64,000 nt of DNA from CAZGSN01 sp964371655 (GTDB lineage: Bacteria > Desulfobacterota > Binatia > HRBIN30). The translations under genes and the position numbers were made by a program. Below are positions 63,452 to 64,000 of the stretch, in pieces. Position 1 is the stretch's first letter; every line of letters starts with the position of its first letter. The notes below the pieces were generated by a model. That model had not been told where the DNA came from. It saw only the letters and a program-made list of their open reading frames with translations, and made no database searches. The stretch lies in contig CAYJOD010000025.1 of the NCBI GenBank assembly GCA_964371655.1, forward strand, positions 1-64,000, written 5' to 3'.

Positions 63452-64000
63452 TTACGTGCCGCAAAGCGCCTGCGACCCGTCGGGTGCGGCGGCGGCATCG
63501 CGGCGGCGACCGGGCCAGAGGAAACGCGGCTGGACGATCATCACCAAGGCCGGCAGCACGGTGACCGCGGCGAGGGAGCTGACCAGCATGATCAGTGCCG
63601 TGAACCCGCCCAGGTGCATCCACGCGGCGAAGCCCGAGAAGACGAGGATCAGGTATCCCAAGGTGATGGCAGAGGAGACGAAGAAAATGGCCTTGCCGCA
63701 AGTCAGCAGCGTCTGCCGCACGGCGTCGACGAGCGTGTGCGCGCTGAGCTCTTCGCGCAATCGGAAGATCAGGTAGATCGCGAAGTCGGCCCCGATGCTC
63801 ACGCCCATGGCCGTGACCGAGGCGGTGCTCATGCTCAGCGCCGTCTGCGTCCAACCCATCACCCCGAAGTTGACGACGACCGCAATCGCCAACGGCGATA
63901 GGACTAGCAGCGCTCCAACGATGGACTGCAAGGCCAGCGCCGAAAGCAGGAAGATGATGGCCGCCACCTGGACCAAGTTGCGGATCTTCTCGCGCACGAT
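63452..64000 (-). CDS. RND/MMPL-family transporter, C-terminal part (runs off window)
   Basis: The last ~182 residues of a minus-strand gene whose start lies beyond the window. It has five hydrophobic segments (VAAIIFLLSALALQSIVGAL, LSPLAIAVVVNFGVMG, the segment near MGVSIGADFAIYLIFR, AIFFVSSAITLGYLILVFSG and TALIMLVSSLAAVTVLPALV). The SIGADFAIYLIFRLREE motif and the order are typical of the second transmembrane half of MMPL/HpnN-type RND transporters. A lipid or hopanoid substrate is possible but cannot be judged from this fragment. Confidence 0.82.
   Translation of the reverse strand: MVREKIRNLVQVAAIIFLLSALALQSIVGALLVLSPLAIAVVVNFGVMGWTQTALSMSTASVTAMGVSIGADFAIYLIFRLREELSAHTLVDAVRQTLLTCGKAIFFVSSAITLGYLILVFSGFAAWMHLGGFTALIMLVSSLAAVTVLPALVMIVQPRFLWPGRRRDAAAAPDGSQALCGT

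Overview
The window is 64 kb of high-GC bacterial chromosome that reads like an uncultured soil or groundwater lineage. The best guess is a Candidatus Binatota / former Deltaproteobacteria relative. That guess is inference: it rests on several exported proteins carrying short Cys-Gly-Asp-Cys dockerin-like modules (20600-22072, 53528-54472, 57820-58626), Thr/Pro-rich stalks, a methyl-corrinoid gene set, and many palindromic intergenic repeats. No rRNA, tRNA or CRISPR array was seen.

Left part (1-10.2 kb) is housekeeping: valS, nadC, birA, two adjacent type III pantothenate kinase genes (coaX and a divergent copy), and a divergent EF-G-like GTPase, with two Uma2-family genes interspersed. From 11 to 22 kb come a decayed vapBC module, a 1737-residue secreted subtilisin-like protease with a duplicated propeller-type repeat block, aconitase, and a secreted propeller protein. 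From 22 to 41 kb the region is accessory: mazEF, a ParE-type module, brnTA, an AbiEii-type pair and a frameshifted GNAT module are mixed with a fused membrane/spermidine-synthase-like protein, an alpha/beta hydrolase, an aminotransferase plus a kinase-like partner, a lipoprotein glycosidase, an aldehyde dehydrogenase and a phytoene-desaturase-like oxidoreductase. A nuclease-like gene at 27181-27930 is packaged like an integron gene cassette, with a well-formed attC site.

From 45.4 to 57.8 kb lies a methyl-corrinoid cluster: homocysteine-methyltransferase-like protein, two intact UroD-family methyltransferases plus one truncated copy, a B12-binding corrinoid protein, a DUF1638 protein and a RACE-type reductive activator. 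Together they could demethylate an unknown methyl donor, carry the methyl on cobalamin and re-reduce inactive Co(II). Two exported proteins (a propeller/cytochrome c fusion and a dockerin-like protein) sit inside the cluster. At 59156-59896 an apparent split gene is best read as one selenoprotein: an in-frame UGA at 59414-59416 is followed by a SECIS-like hairpin and forms a U-x-x-C motif. The right end carries a TraB/Tiki-like protein, a receiver-GAF-histidine kinase and the C-terminus of an RND/MMPL transporter running off the window.

Almost every long intergenic gap is filled with inverted-repeat elements. Several have terminal inverted repeats and imperfect 9-bp flanking direct repeats. 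Many are nested inside each other, and the same termini carry different cores.
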